A stretch of 64,000 nt of DNA from NCBI GenBank assembly GCA_003665825.1, contig QPFY01000007.1:124001-188000 (forward strand), in the 5' to 3' direction. The stretch is from Microbotryum silenes-acaulis. Taxonomy: Eukaryota; Basidiomycota; Microbotryomycetes; Microbotryales; Microbotryaceae. The notes beneath the pieces were generated by a model. The model was not told where the DNA came from and made no database searches. It worked only from the letters and a program-made list of their open reading frames with translations. Numbering within the stretch: position 1 is the stretch's first letter; each line of letters begins with the position of its first letter. The translations under genes and the position numbers were made by a program. Shown piece after piece: positions 1-9,905 of this stretch.

Positions 1-1901
1 TCCTCATCCCACGTGGCAAAGTTGTGACGCACCAAAGGGGCTTCAGCGTCGAGCCTCCTCTCGATGCTTTGGTCCCGCTCGAGTCGTGCCTGCTCAACCC
101 AGTTAGCTCTGATCCTGTCCCACTCCTCCCCCTCGCGTAGCGACTTGGCGAGAGTTCCGGGTGACAAAGGTGGGGTTGGTTCGTGGGGTGTCGATTCGCG
201 GGAAGCGGTGGCGGCGGTTGCTGTTGCGTCGCTGTCGTCGTCATTGTCCAGCCTGTTCGTCTCCCCTAAGTCCGTCGCTTCCGCATTCTCCGCTTTCGTC
301 GCTCCCCCCGCCTCGTCCACATCGTCCACCTCCGTCGCCACCTCCTCTTCCTCCATCTCCGTCGCCACCTCCCCTTCCTCCATCTCCGTCGCCACCTTGC
401 CTTCTGTTTCGCCCCTTCCATCCGCCATCACCTCATCCTCATCAATCACCTCTCCATCGGATCCTCTGCGGTCCTCTAAAACCGACTCGTCCTCGCTCTC
501 AATTTTGATGACCTCCGTTTTCGCGGTCGCCTCCGATTCCATCTCCGAGTCCTCCGAGTCCTCGTCATCCGCCTTATCACCAGCGTCCTCCTCCCCCGAT
601 TCCTCCGGCCCCTGTCCGCTCTGGCCAGTTACCGCTTCCTCCTGTCCCTCCTCAACCTCGAGCCCGGCGAAGCGATTCTGTGATGCGATCCTGTTAACAA
701 CCGGCACAGGAATGGGGACCTCGGCCTCCACAATGTTGGTGTCGTTGGTGATGGTGTTCTTGTTGCTGTTGCTGTTGCTGTTGCCGTTGTGAGCCTCCTT
801 TCGCTTCCTCTCCTGATCCAATCCGCAGGTTCCCACGTGACCCACGAAGTGGCACCTACCGCAAGCCGCCTCCTTCTCATAGTCATGGCGAAGGGCGGTG
901 ACCGGGATGCCTCGAGTGGGAAGGCCGATTCTCGAAGGTAGGATCTCTTTCAAGGTCGTGTTAGGGCGTTGGAACGGGGAGTCGTCGTCGAAGTGTAGGA
1001 AAGCCGAGTAGTCTCCGGCAACGTGGGCGAAGGCCGAGGCGTTGTCCACGCTGATAACGCGCAGAACCTGCACAAGTTGGCACGAATGTCCCTTGCCTGA
1101 CAAGTCCTGCACTAGTGATTGGAACGATTTGATGATGGCGTCCATGGAAGGCACTCCTTGAACACCGACGTTGATTCGAAGCTCGACCATGTTATGGTGG
1201 AACCTGTGAGATTTCGCGAAGCGGGCCTTCGCCGATCGCCAAGTGAGAGCGGGGGGCGTCGTAAGCGCGGAGTCACGTGCCTCGCCGGTGACGAACCCAA
1301 CCGTAACGCGATGGTGAGCCGCCCCATTACGCAGGATTGATGAATGTTGTACGCCTAGGATTTGTGGTTGATAGGCCGCAAGGTGGTCCGGCAGAGGAAC
1401 TCCAGGCTCAAAGCAGATAGGAGAGATCGGCGATAGCAGCCTCGTGACGCAGGCCACGAGATCGGTCTTGTCGGCATGAGACGCTCGCGAGGCGCTCTGG
1501 TGAGACAGAGTCACTTCAAGGGCGTAATCAAAGATGTTCTCGACAGACCGGTTCGCGTTCAAGGCCGAAAATTTCAGCGATGTGGCGGTGGCGACGGGGT
1601 AGAGTTCGGCGAAGTAGATGGCCTGGACCCAACGATCCATGCGGTTTCCGGGTACAGCACCCATGGCTTGTAGGAGGCTGCCCAGAGCCTTGGCACGCTG
1701 TTGTTGTTGTTGCTGTTGTTCAGGTGACTGAGTCGCCATCTGACTCGCAGCGGCGGCATAGTTGGGTGCGGCGGTGGCGGGGCCCGTGACTTGCGTCTTC
1801 TTCAAGCTTATCGGGATCTGGTCGCGGGGTGGCTGGACGCTGGTGGCGGACACCGGTGGTGGCGGTGCCGGCAGTGGGGACCCAGGGTCTCCTGTAGACA
1901 T
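1..1901 (-). CDS. Gag-like ORF1 of a non-LTR retrotransposon (3' end outside window)
   Basis: One uninterrupted frame runs from an ATG at 1901 leftwards off the window edge, at least 633 codons. An in-frame TGA four codons upstream of the ATG fixes the start. The protein begins Pro/Ala-rich, has a short glutamine run near residue 60, a globular middle, and near residue 345 a single zinc knuckle, CGRCHFVGHVGTC (CX2CX4HX3C, one residue shorter than the usual CX4C end). After it come an Asn-rich linker and a long Glu/Asp-rich tail with repeats of the type VATEMEE. Such a protein binds element RNA in the LINE ribonucleoprotein. The assignment as ORF1 rests on the knuckle and on a LINE reverse transcriptase fragment just upstream in the same orientation. 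The expected endonuclease/RT ORF would lie left of the window. A cellular acidic zinc-knuckle protein is the alternative. Confidence 0.75.
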   Translation of the reverse strand, partial: MSTGDPGSPLPAPPPPVSATSVQPPRDQIPISLKKTQVTGPATAAPNYAAAASQMATQSPEQQQQQQQRAKALGSLLQAMGAVPGNRMDRWVQAIYFAELYPVATATSLKFSALNANRSVENIFDYALEVTLSHQSASRASHADKTDLVACVTRLLSPISPICFEPGVPLPDHLAAYQPQILGVQHSSILRNGAAHHRVTVGFVTGEARDSALTTPPALTWRSAKARFAKSHRFHHNMVELRINVGVQGVPSMDAIIKSFQSLVQDLSGKGHSCQLVQVLRVISVDNASAFAHVAGDYSAFLHFDDDSPFQRPNTTLKEILPSRIGLPTRGIPVTALRHDYEKEAACGRCHFVGHVGTCGLDQERKRKEAHNGNSNSNSNKNTITNDTNIVEAEVPIPVPVVNRIASQNRFAGLEVEEGQEEAVTGQSGQGPEESGEEDAGDKADDEDSEDSEMESEATAKTEVIKIESEDESVLEDRRGSDGEVIDEDEVMADGRGETEGKVATEMEEGEVATEMEEEEVATEVDDVDEAGGATKAENAEATDLGETNRLDNDDDSDATATAATASRESTPHEPTPPLSPGTLAKSLREGEEWDRIRANWVEQARLERDQSIERRLDAEAPLVRHNFATWDE

Positions 1902-1957
1902 CTTGTCGGTGTATCACTTGTTAACTCGAGTATCGAAGACTGCGGTAGGGCGATTTC

Positions 1958-2019
1958 GAAGTGAAGTGAAGTGAAGTGAAGTGAAGTGAAGTGAAGTGAA
2001 GTGAAGTGAAGTGAAGTGA
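1958..2019. repeat. (GTGAA)n pentanucleotide microsatellite, about 12 copies
   Basis: Eleven perfect GTGAA units fill 1961-2015, with partial units on both sides. On the minus strand it reads (TTCAC)n. It sits exactly between the poly-A tail of one LINE (T11 at 2021-2031 on the plus strand) and the 5' leader of the next element, whose ORF starts at 1901. Confidence 0.97.
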
Positions 2020-2620
2020 CTTTTTTTTTTTGTAGAACTTGTTCATCATATTGCCCCCAGTTCATGTTCCCCCTATTTGGCCTACGGAAAAACTAGATGG
2101 AAGTCGACGATGATAACACAAACCGCCCGCAAGATGCGAGAAACGGGCCGGTGTCCACCAATCCGATACTTGGGATTCAAGTGCCCCAGTCAAGCGGTTG
2201 CTCCCCCTCAGGAGACGAATGAGAGAGAGAGAAGGAGAGAAAGAGTAATAAAACGATTTACTAACGACAAGAGGCCCACCCCGCACCCACTTCCCAACTC
2301 GGTCGAGACAAAGACAGGAGAGCGACTGCGCAACTACCCTGACCCACGAAGCCCCAAGTCTATGCTCGGTCACAGCAAGACGCGGTGGAGGCCCCTCAAA
2401 ACCTCCACCTCAGCAGTCCCTGGCCCCTCAAAGCCGACTTTCTGCCTGTGTCTGCTGATCCCTCCCTTGACTCAGAACCCCGAAGCCAAAGAGCGCGAGC
2501 CACCGTCGAGTCAATCCCAAATCGCGAGCCGGTCCATGAGCAACGAAAGCAGACCTGTAATAGATGAAAGATGAAAGCAAGATATTTAGTATACAGTTTT
2601 GGAAGAGGAAGTGTGATGTG

Positions 2621-2639
2621 GTGTGTGTGTGTGTGTGTG
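2621..2639. repeat. (GT)n microsatellite in the LINE 3' region
   Basis: An uninterrupted GT dinucleotide tract lies just downstream of the RT stop codon in the element's orientation. Confidence 0.95.
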
Positions 2640-2668
2640 GGATGGTGGGGGGAAATCGAACCCAGCCT

Positions 2669-4588
2669 CTACTGCCCTCGCCCGCCCCTTGCTCCTCCCG
2701 CCCTCAACTTCATCCTCTCCTCCAGTACCACCCTCCTCCTCTCCACGCTTTCCATCCTCGTCCCGTGCTTCTGCATCCTCCATCTCCCACTGCTGATCAT
2801 CTCCAAAACCATCCCCGTGAAGATCTCGATCGTCCTGCCCGCCCCTTCCTGTTCGCTGAGCTTGGCCTTGAGCTTGGGGAGGCCAAAGAGCCGTTGCAGT
2901 GTCGTGTACTGGGCGTCCTCGATCGTGTCGCACCCGAGTGCGTCGCAGAGCACGCCCCTTGCCGCGATCCAGACGTTCCGCGAGTCAACGCAGTCGAAAA
3001 AGTAGTGGTCGGTGTCGTCCACCGGCGCTTTGCAGACGAGGCACGCGGGAGAAGTGTCGTGCTTTTGCTCGTGCTGGAGCTTGCGCGTCGGGGTGAAGCG
3101 GAGAATCAGCTTGAACCAAACTTCCCTCTCCCTCGCCGTCAGTGCCTTCGAGTTGACCGCCTTCCAGAAGCTCCTGAGATCGTCCGGCTGCGGTGGTCCC
3201 TTGAGCCCGAGCGTGTTGGTAAAGGCCTTCGCGTTCAGGACCCGGCGGATGCGACGGATCGTGTAGGGTCGAGCCATGTTCAGCAGCTTGTACTGGCTCG
3301 CCTGTTGTGGAAGCCCTGGGTCCGGAAGGCGCTGCTCCATTGCGAAGCGGGCCACGGGCTTGGGGAGGATCGCCTCGAGCAGTGCGCTGGTGCCGATCCG
3401 GGGAGGCACGTTGAGCCGTCCCGCCGCCACCGCCGCCGCCAAGGGCGTGTTCTTGTGTCGATCGACAGTGAACCGGTACCAGGCCGCGATTGCCAGTCGC
3501 TGTGGGAGCCCGCGTCGATCGTACTCGCTGTTGTCGCCGAGCACATCCGCCGGCGGCGTCCAGAGGTGAAACCCCCCACCCGCATACAACTCGCGCCGAT
3601 AGAGATCCGCCACCTTCGGGTAGCCCTGGAGACGAAGGTAGTCAGGTACATGAACCGCGTCGATGGTCTGTTTCCCTCTGATGGGGGTGTGGAGGCTGCC
3701 GAGCAGGGTGGGCAGCGCGAGCAGGTTCGCGGTGGTCAAGGCCCTCGGGTTGACCTGCGCGTCGTGATGTTTCGGAACGCCCAGTGCGGCGTGCCATCGG
3801 GGATGAAGGCCGTTGGGGATGGGAGTGGATGGATGTGGCCAGAGATCGGTGGCCAGGTCGAGGTCGGGCTGAGCTCGCTGGAGTGCCGCGCGCGCAAGTC
3901 CTTGCCAGATCGCGCCAGAACCGCCGAGAAGAGCGTCCCAGATCCGTGCCGCAACCGCGTCCACGACGTCCTGCATCCTGATCACCCCCAGTCCCCCCTT
4001 GAGCTTGGCTGTGAACACGATGTCTCTGCCGTAGCTGGTCCTGCCCTTGCCCCCACGGACGAAATCGACGAGCATGTCATCGAGCTTCTTGACGACTTCG
4101 GGCGGCGGGATGTCGGCTGCAAGGAAGTGCAGGATCTTGGGGATGGCGTACCGATTGACGTAAAAGGCACGGGTGTGGTGCGTGAGCCAGCGATGCTGGA
4201 CCGCCTCCAGCGTCGCCTCGAGGCGTTCGATGAGATTCGCGTAGGCGAGTTCGGTGTCGCCGCTGGGGTCGAAGGGGAGGCCGATCCACTCGAGCGACTC
4301 GCCTGCGGCCTTGACGACGAGCGGGCGTTCCCCCGGGTCCCAGCGGCGTCCGATCGGTAGGATGACCGTCTTATCCGTGTTGAGCCGGCCATTCGTTGCA
4401 TGCCTCCAGTCGAGCGCCAGGTCATCGAGCAAGTTGAGTGACTCCAAGCCCGCGACGGCGACGACAACGTCATCGGCAAATGCAAGTGATGTAATGGCGC
4501 GGCTCTGTGGGTACGGATGAAGGGCAGGGATTGCAAGATTCAGCGCGATGTTTCGACGATGTAGAGCATCCAGGAACGGCTGAAACAC
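2669..4588 (-). pseudogene. LINE reverse transcriptase, C-terminal half (RT box C, thumb, zf-RVT)
   Basis: About 640 codons are open with no ATG at the 5' edge, so the gene is truncated by the element's 5' loss. The RT active-site box appears as AFADDVVVA (FADD for YxDD) close to the fragment's start. The thumb region and a long C-terminal region follow, and near the end lies a zinc-binding zf-RVT motif, CLVCKAPVDDTDHYFFDC. The apurinic endonuclease and the first RT boxes are missing, so it cannot retrotranspose alone. The remaining frame has no internal stop, which suggests a fairly young insertion. The long open frames on the opposite strand (2564-4360) are shadows of this codon pattern. 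Confidence 0.93.
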
Positions 4589-4667
4589 GATGTCCCAGAC
4601 CGATGAAAAGCGAGAGAGAGAGAGGAAGAGGCCTTCTATAGAGCTAGCCTGGGTGGAGAGGAGTCAA

Positions 4668-4751
4668 GGCCCTTTGGGGAAGTGGTTAACCCACCTCCCT
4701 CCGGCTTTTGCTGCAAGGAGGATATCGTCGGTTCAATCCCGGCAAGGGTCG
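4668..4751 (+). tRNA. tRNA-Arg(CCG) with an 11-nt intron
   Basis: The sequence folds into a full cloverleaf. Acceptor stem GGCCCTT (4668-4674) pairs with AAGGGTC (4744-4750), with one G-U pair. The D loop is AGTGGTTA, flanked by GGG/CCC pairs. The anticodon stem is CCTCC/GGAGG, and the T arm is GTCGG-TTCAATC-CCGGC. The anticodon loop region is 18 nt long; removing 11 nt after position 37, the standard nuclear tRNA intron site, leaves the loop CTCCGGA with anticodon CCG, read as arginine (codon CGG). A 7-T Pol III terminator follows. A weaker point is a mismatch in the fourth D-stem pair. The isotype depends on the intron position. Confidence 0.72.
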
Positions 4752-4755
4752 GTCC

Positions 4756-4762
4756 TTTTTTT
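4756..4762 (+). terminator. RNA polymerase III terminator (T7) of the tRNA gene
   Basis: A run of seven T starts five nucleotides after the discriminator base of the tRNA, the normal distance for Pol III termination. Confidence 0.75.
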
Positions 4763-5659
4763 GGGGGGCGGGCACCGGCGGTGCACAGGGGAGTCGCAAT
4801 GTGTGATTGAACTCGAACTGTAGCATAATTTTTTTCGGGGCGGCGGGGTTGGGTTTATGTACTAGCATGTCCACACTACTCGATTGCATCCGGGGATGCA
4901 GACACTTCGACCAAGAGTTCACGGGAAATAGTTCTCGGACGAAACCGGACGGGGGAAAGGTCGGAAACGTACGACCGAGCAGAGCTAGCAGAGGGCGAAG
5001 TAAAATTAAAGACCTGTTTTAGGTTTCCGTGCAGCTTCATGTTGAACGAGTCTTCGCACCGGGTTCTAAATGCAACACAACCAGTGTGGTGACCCAATTG
5101 TTGGGGCTTGCGGGGGACCGACCTTCGACGTCATCCGAGCCTCGCCAGGGCACCGCTGAGAGCAGCGCACGTGTAATCTCTACAGCCTCGTAGGAACGTG
5201 GTACGATACCTTATCTTGTCAATGACGCGCTTCGTAACAGATTGAAGAACAGTTGAAACAAGGCGATCTTTATCGACTACGCAACGGCTTGCTGGAGAGG
5301 AGATCGTGTGGTGACGCTGATTATTGTCGGGCCAACATCCCAGTGCATCGACTGCACCTTACCCCAGTGCAGGGGGGCGACGCCTCATCTCGTCACGAAC
5401 GTGGGCCGCAACAATCGAGAGGCTTCCAATTTTGAAGCCATCTGGTCTCACGCTGAGATGTCTTTGATCTAGTGCTGACAAGTCCGCCGTGTTCGAGCGC
5501 CTCGCCTTGCGTCTCCGGGCTTCAGGGGGCGGAGAAAGGCCTTCTCCCTGTCCGTCCCGGTCTCACCACCGACCTGGCTCCCAATAATCAGGCAATGCGC
5601 CCCACATTCCTCTCGGCTTCTCTCTTCAATCAAACCGAAGTGAGTGCAGCAACCTCAAC
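4763..5659. other. Intergenic region, no gene seen
   Basis: No credible coding exon was found between the tRNA and the phospholipase gene. It contains a 48-bp dispersed repeat (5111-5158) and presumably the PLB-A promoter. Confidence 0.6.
5111..5158 (+). repeat. 48-bp dispersed repeat, copy 1
   Basis: Matches 11947-11994 at 46 of 48 positions in the same orientation. Both copies start CGGGGGACCGACC and end AGGGCACCGCTG, and flanking similarity stops at once. Confidence 0.9.
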
Positions 5660-8297
5660 ATGCTGCTACTGTGCTCGATGTTCCATCTGGTTCTGTGCAT
5701 CGGCGCAGTCCGGAATTGTGAGTCAATCTGATCAGGAGGCCGTTTCACGAGCGTCGGGCCCGATCGTCGATTTGAAAGCCGGGATTGCGAACGGAACGTG
5801 GGGTCGAGCATTCAGCACGTGCCCATCCGCGCAGCCCACCGAGTACCAGATTCTCCGAACATGATAGTACCAAAGCACCGCTGACCGACGTTGATGCCTC
5901 CAAACACACCTGCAGATGCACCCCAACGCGTCGTATGTCCTTCCGGTCCCTTAGTGACCAGCACGGGCTCTCCCCTTGACGGCACCCAGGTTCTCGAGAA
6001 CCGTGAAGCCAATTATCAAGCCAAGCGAGGGATGAAAGCAGCCGTGGAGTACCTCAAATATCTAGGCTCTGGGCGGGACATCGGGTACACGGCCCGGCAG
6101 ATCCTCGATATCGTCGCACAGGAGCCGAGGCTGTGAGTAACTTGAGGGCTCGGACCGAAGATAGCAGCCACAGTAGAGATTAATGATCCCCTCGAATTGC
6201 TGTATGAATGCTAGGGGTACCGCATGCTCGGGCGGTGGACTTCGAGCGAGCCTGTACTGCGCCGGTACCCTCTCGGCGCTCGACAATCGTTACGGGACGT
6301 ACATAGCGCCCGTCCTCCAACTGTCGGCCTACATGACCGGCCTCTCCGGCGGCTCATGGGCCATCACCTCACTCGCGACGTCCAACTTGGGTCCCACGAA
6401 TATCTACGACATCGTCTTGGGAAAGAACGGAGCGCCCGGCTGGAAGCTGGACTTGAACCTGATTTTTCCCTCGCTTTACCATCTCATCCCTTTCAACATC
6501 AACATCATCCGTGATTTGTCTGCCAAAACCCAGGCCGGCTTTTCTGTGACTCTCATTGATTACTGGGGTAAAAAATGACTGAATTGTGCAGCGTCGCTCT
6601 CAGAATGTGCTGAACACTGTTCCCAATCACTCGCAGGTCGCTTGCTTGGCCATCATTTCCTACCGGGCACAACGCGTGCTAGCTTTTTCAGCTCGACGGC
6701 ACCGAACGACAATGTACGCCTCCTGAACCAATCTGATTAATATCTGCAGCATCTTCTGAGACACCAGCTTTTGTCCGTATCGATTCCAGGGTCTCTTATT
6801 CGATGCCATCAAATCGACCAGCAAGTTCATCGCGTTTGAGATGCCATACCCCATCGTCGTCACCACCACCCGCGTCAAGGCCTGGGACCAGTTCAAAGTA
6901 TTCGGTGATTTCATTCCAATGAAGAACACGGTGAGGATCTACCCGATCTCCGCTTAGCAAACAGGCTGTTCTCTAAAGTCCTGCCGTTGAGTCCCTAACG
7001 CGGGCATCTTCCGGCGCAGATTTTTGAAATCAGCCCCTATTCCTTCGGATCATTCGACCCCTCCCTTTCTGCCCACATTCCGACCGAATACATGGGGAGT
7101 GACGCGGAAGGAGGTAAAACAGGGGGGGGTCGTACCTGCGTCAACGGCTACGATTCAGCCAGTTTCATCATGGGTTGTAGCGCGGGATTGTTCACCGCCA
7201 TTGAGAGCATGCTCCGGCCGGACACGAAAACGTTCAACAAGATCCTCGAATTTATCCACTGGGCCACGCGCGGCGACAAACAAGAGGACTTTTTGACTTC
7301 CAGAGGTCAGTCCGGTGTCCACAGTCAAGCTCACTGTGAGTCTGCGGCACCCCGCGGCTGACATGCGCCTCCTGTCGGATGTAGTCCCCAACACCTTTCA
7401 CGGCTACAACCCTCGTCTCAGGGGGTCCCGCGAGTTTGAAAGCGCAGAAAATCACCACCTGTACCTTACTGACGGAGGAATGAAGTGAGTCTTGAACCCC
7501 ACCCGGCCTACGGAACGCGAGCCTGCCGAAGACTCGATCCTCACCGTACCCCTGCTCCCAGCGGCGAAAACATCCCTTTGGCACCCCTTCTCGTCAAAGC
7601 GCGCCGACTCGACACCATCTTTGCGATCGATGGCTCGCAGGATACTGACAAGTCATGGCCGAACGGCGAGTCTCTACATCGGACGTGGGAACGTATTCGC
7701 CTCACAGCGAACGGGTACAGTGACTTCCCGCCTGTGCCTCCAACGCCATCTCTCTTTTTGGCATGGGGGTTGACGACGAGGCCCGTGTTTTATGGGTGTA
7801 ACGTCAGAGATGCGCGTGTTAACCAACCTGGGAGCTGTGAGTGTAGCCCCGCTTTCGGACGGCAAACTAGTGCAGACAAGCTGATCCTCTTTCTCCTTTT
7901 GTGTTACAGACCCTATCCTAATCTACCTGCCCAATGCGCCCGTCCAGCACTCGCGCTATTCGACCAACACCAGAACGACGCAAATGGCGTACTCCAACTC
8001 GGACACCGAGGCCTTCCTCGCTAACGCCCACATGAACGCGATGAAAGGATACCCCACGGGTAATGCGCGCTCGGATCCGTTCTACAGAATAGCTTTGAAA
8101 TGCGCAATCGTGGATCGGGCGCGACAGAGGGCGAAGTTCCAGAGGTCTCGGATCTGTGCGGCCATGTTTGCGCGATGTAAGTGGACAGGCGAACTTGAAG
8201 AAAAGGCTGAGCCTGACTTGTGGGACCGGTACTCGCAATCCAGACGCTGACCCTGTGCAAATTTTGCGAGATAGATTGCTGGATACCTGGAAAATGA
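5660..8297 (+). CDS. Secreted phospholipase B / lysophospholipase, copy A
   Basis: Hydrolyses acyl chains of phospholipids and lysophospholipids, outside the cell or at its surface. Ten-exon model: 5660-5717, 5916-6132, 6215-6567, 6637-6713, 6790-6930, 7020-7305, 7325-7484, 7562-7836, 7910-8176, 8275-8297, about 618 residues. Visible features: a hydrophobic signal peptide (MLLLCSMFHLVLCIGA); mature start with the family's YAP..VVCP pattern; oxyanion motif SGGGLRA near residue 97; nucleophile Ser136 in GLSGGSW; catalytic Asp near 427 in LTDGG; and the C-terminal YCW typical of fungal PLBs. Odd point: exons 6 and 7 join in frame only across a 19-nt gap (7306-7324), where the paralogue has a 40-nt intron. 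Without its removal the frame stops within 60 nt. Either an ultra-short intron is spliced or the gene is inactivated. No GPI signal is evident. Confidence 0.85.
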
Positions 8298-9905
8298 GCA
8301 ACATTCTCCTTCGCATTTATAGACCTGCCTTGATCGGATCGATTGGATCGGTCCCTGATCGCCGCTCATTCTCGTCACCCTAGGAGACACCGCGTTGCCC
8401 ATCCGTTATGTATTCCGGCCTGCCCTCGCGAGCCAATCATTCACATCTATTCCTTATTCAGACATGCCAAGTCAGTTTTGTCTCTTTAAAGCATTCGATT
8501 ATCTCAAAAAGTAACTCAAGGTCAGGAAGTAAGAGAGTTGCCCCTGAGTGCATCAGCAAACCGGGCACGCGCGAGACCCTCGATTAAGGATTCGCAGGGG
8601 GGTTAACGGCGTCGTCCCGCTTAATGCGAGCATTCGCAGCGGGGTTAACGGCTTCCTCCCGCTTAATGCGTCGAACCCCGCCCCGCTTAATGCGGCCCCG
8701 CCACACTTAAGAGAGCTCCTCTTGTGCTTAGTGACACCCGGCAAGTCAGATCGGCCTACCTTAGGGTTTCAATTATCTGACTTGAATTTTGTGAAACATC
8801 TTATATTCCAAAACTATGCATTCATTACCGGTGGCCGCTGCACCGCGGGTCGCAACGTGCCCTGCAAGTCTTCACGCAATATGTTGATGCCAAAATGCCG
8901 CCCAACATGAGCGGAAAATGTGCTGATCCTGGGTCAGATTAACGACAAACTCGCCATGCCAGCTGTCGAGCACGTTTTGAAAGTCCAGATCGGGGTCCAA
9001 CTCCGAGTGGCCTAACAGGGGCTGAACAAATGCGGGGCGCGCAATACGTCCTCGATACGGAAAATTATTTGCACGCCCCTGCCCGTCATTGTCCATTCGT
9101 TTCCGCAAGACAGGCAGCAGGACCGCCAAGTTCTGGTCACTGTTGGGGCACTATAGCATTTGGAATGTCAGACTAAGCCCAATGTCCGGACACGGGACCA
9201 TTCCCGTGTCCACTCACCCATTCAAACTCATCTCCGATGCAGAGCTGGTGGGCAAGTCCCATCGACAACCACAGAGAAAATACCCCTCAACCGGAGAATT
9301 GTGAAAGGGGGGAGGAAGTGCCAGGCGCGGTCTTTGAAAGTGGCATGCTTGTGGTATTTGCCCATGCAGTGGGCGCGTAGTTGTGCACAAAGACACAGTC
9401 GTAACGAGCGCTGTATCCACTATCGTTTCCATGCTTGTAGCGAGGGGTCGCTCGAATAACATGAGTGATGATTCCTGTGGGCAGAAAACATGGATCAATC
9501 TGATGTGACCAGAGCCGGGCAATGTATTACTCAGTAGCTCACCCGCATCGTCCCTCGTCTTCTCAGACTTGTCTTGGTAAATGCGATTCGAGACTTTGAA
9601 GCTGAGGAACCATTTCCCGTGAAGATCGCCAAGGGGTTCGACCTGTTCCCTTAAGAGTCCAATGGCGAGGAAATTGGCTGCGGTCTGTGTTACTAGTGAG
9701 CAAAAGCATTAGTCCATCATTGGCCAGGGGATCAAGGGCAATTGCAGTACACGTGAGAGACGTACGAGCTTGAGGAGACCAGGTTGCTTGAGAGCAACCT
9801 CCAAAGCCCTCATCGAAATTACGCGCCGATTATTGCCAGCTGAATAGGAGATAGATTTGAGTGAGCCCTCCGGTTGACAACAACGTACAAGCACGATTCA
9901 GACAC
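8298..9905. other. Intergenic region with tandem repeats, no recognised gene
   Basis: Holds the 42-bp tandem repeats at 8590 onward and scattered short open frames. One of these (8872-9129, minus) has protein-like composition, but I recognise no family and it may be a remnant exon. Confidence 0.5.
8590..8712 (+). repeat. 42-bp tandem repeat rich in GCTTAATGCG and GGTTAACGGC
   Basis: Two full units (8590-8631, 8632-8673), each with GGTTAACGGC then CCCGCTTAATGCG, are followed by a decayed third unit that keeps only the CCGCTTAATGCGG core. The cores are close to palindromic. Confidence 0.85.

Larger units (their letters stand above)
2021..4600 (-). mobile_element. 5'-truncated LINE (non-LTR retrotransposon) with poly-A tail
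   Basis: In minus orientation the element enters abruptly inside the reverse transcriptase near 4590-4600, next to a GA-rich simple repeat. It continues through the RT C-terminal half (stop at 2669) and a roughly 640-nt 3' untranslated region with a GT microsatellite, and ends in A11 at 2031-2021. Loss of the 5' part with an intact 3' tail is the usual result of incomplete target-primed reverse transcription. I found no clear target-site duplication. Confidence 0.85.

Noticed and set aside
64..792. Ser-rich 242-codon plus-strand frame
   Set aside because: It is antisense to the Glu/Asp-rich tail of the Gag-like ORF; Ser/Pro repeats are the complement of Glu/Asp codon runs.
1808..2065. Minus-strand frame with repeated SLHFT
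   Set aside because: Produced by translating the pentanucleotide microsatellite.
2564..4360. 598-codon open frame on the plus strand
   Set aside because: It is antisense to the LINE reverse transcriptase, whose FADD and zf-RVT motifs are clear, and has no domain of its own.
7306..7324. Reading the 19 nt in PLB-A as coding
   Set aside because: It shifts the frame into a TGA within about 60 nt and loses the conserved PNTFHGYN and LTDGG segments.
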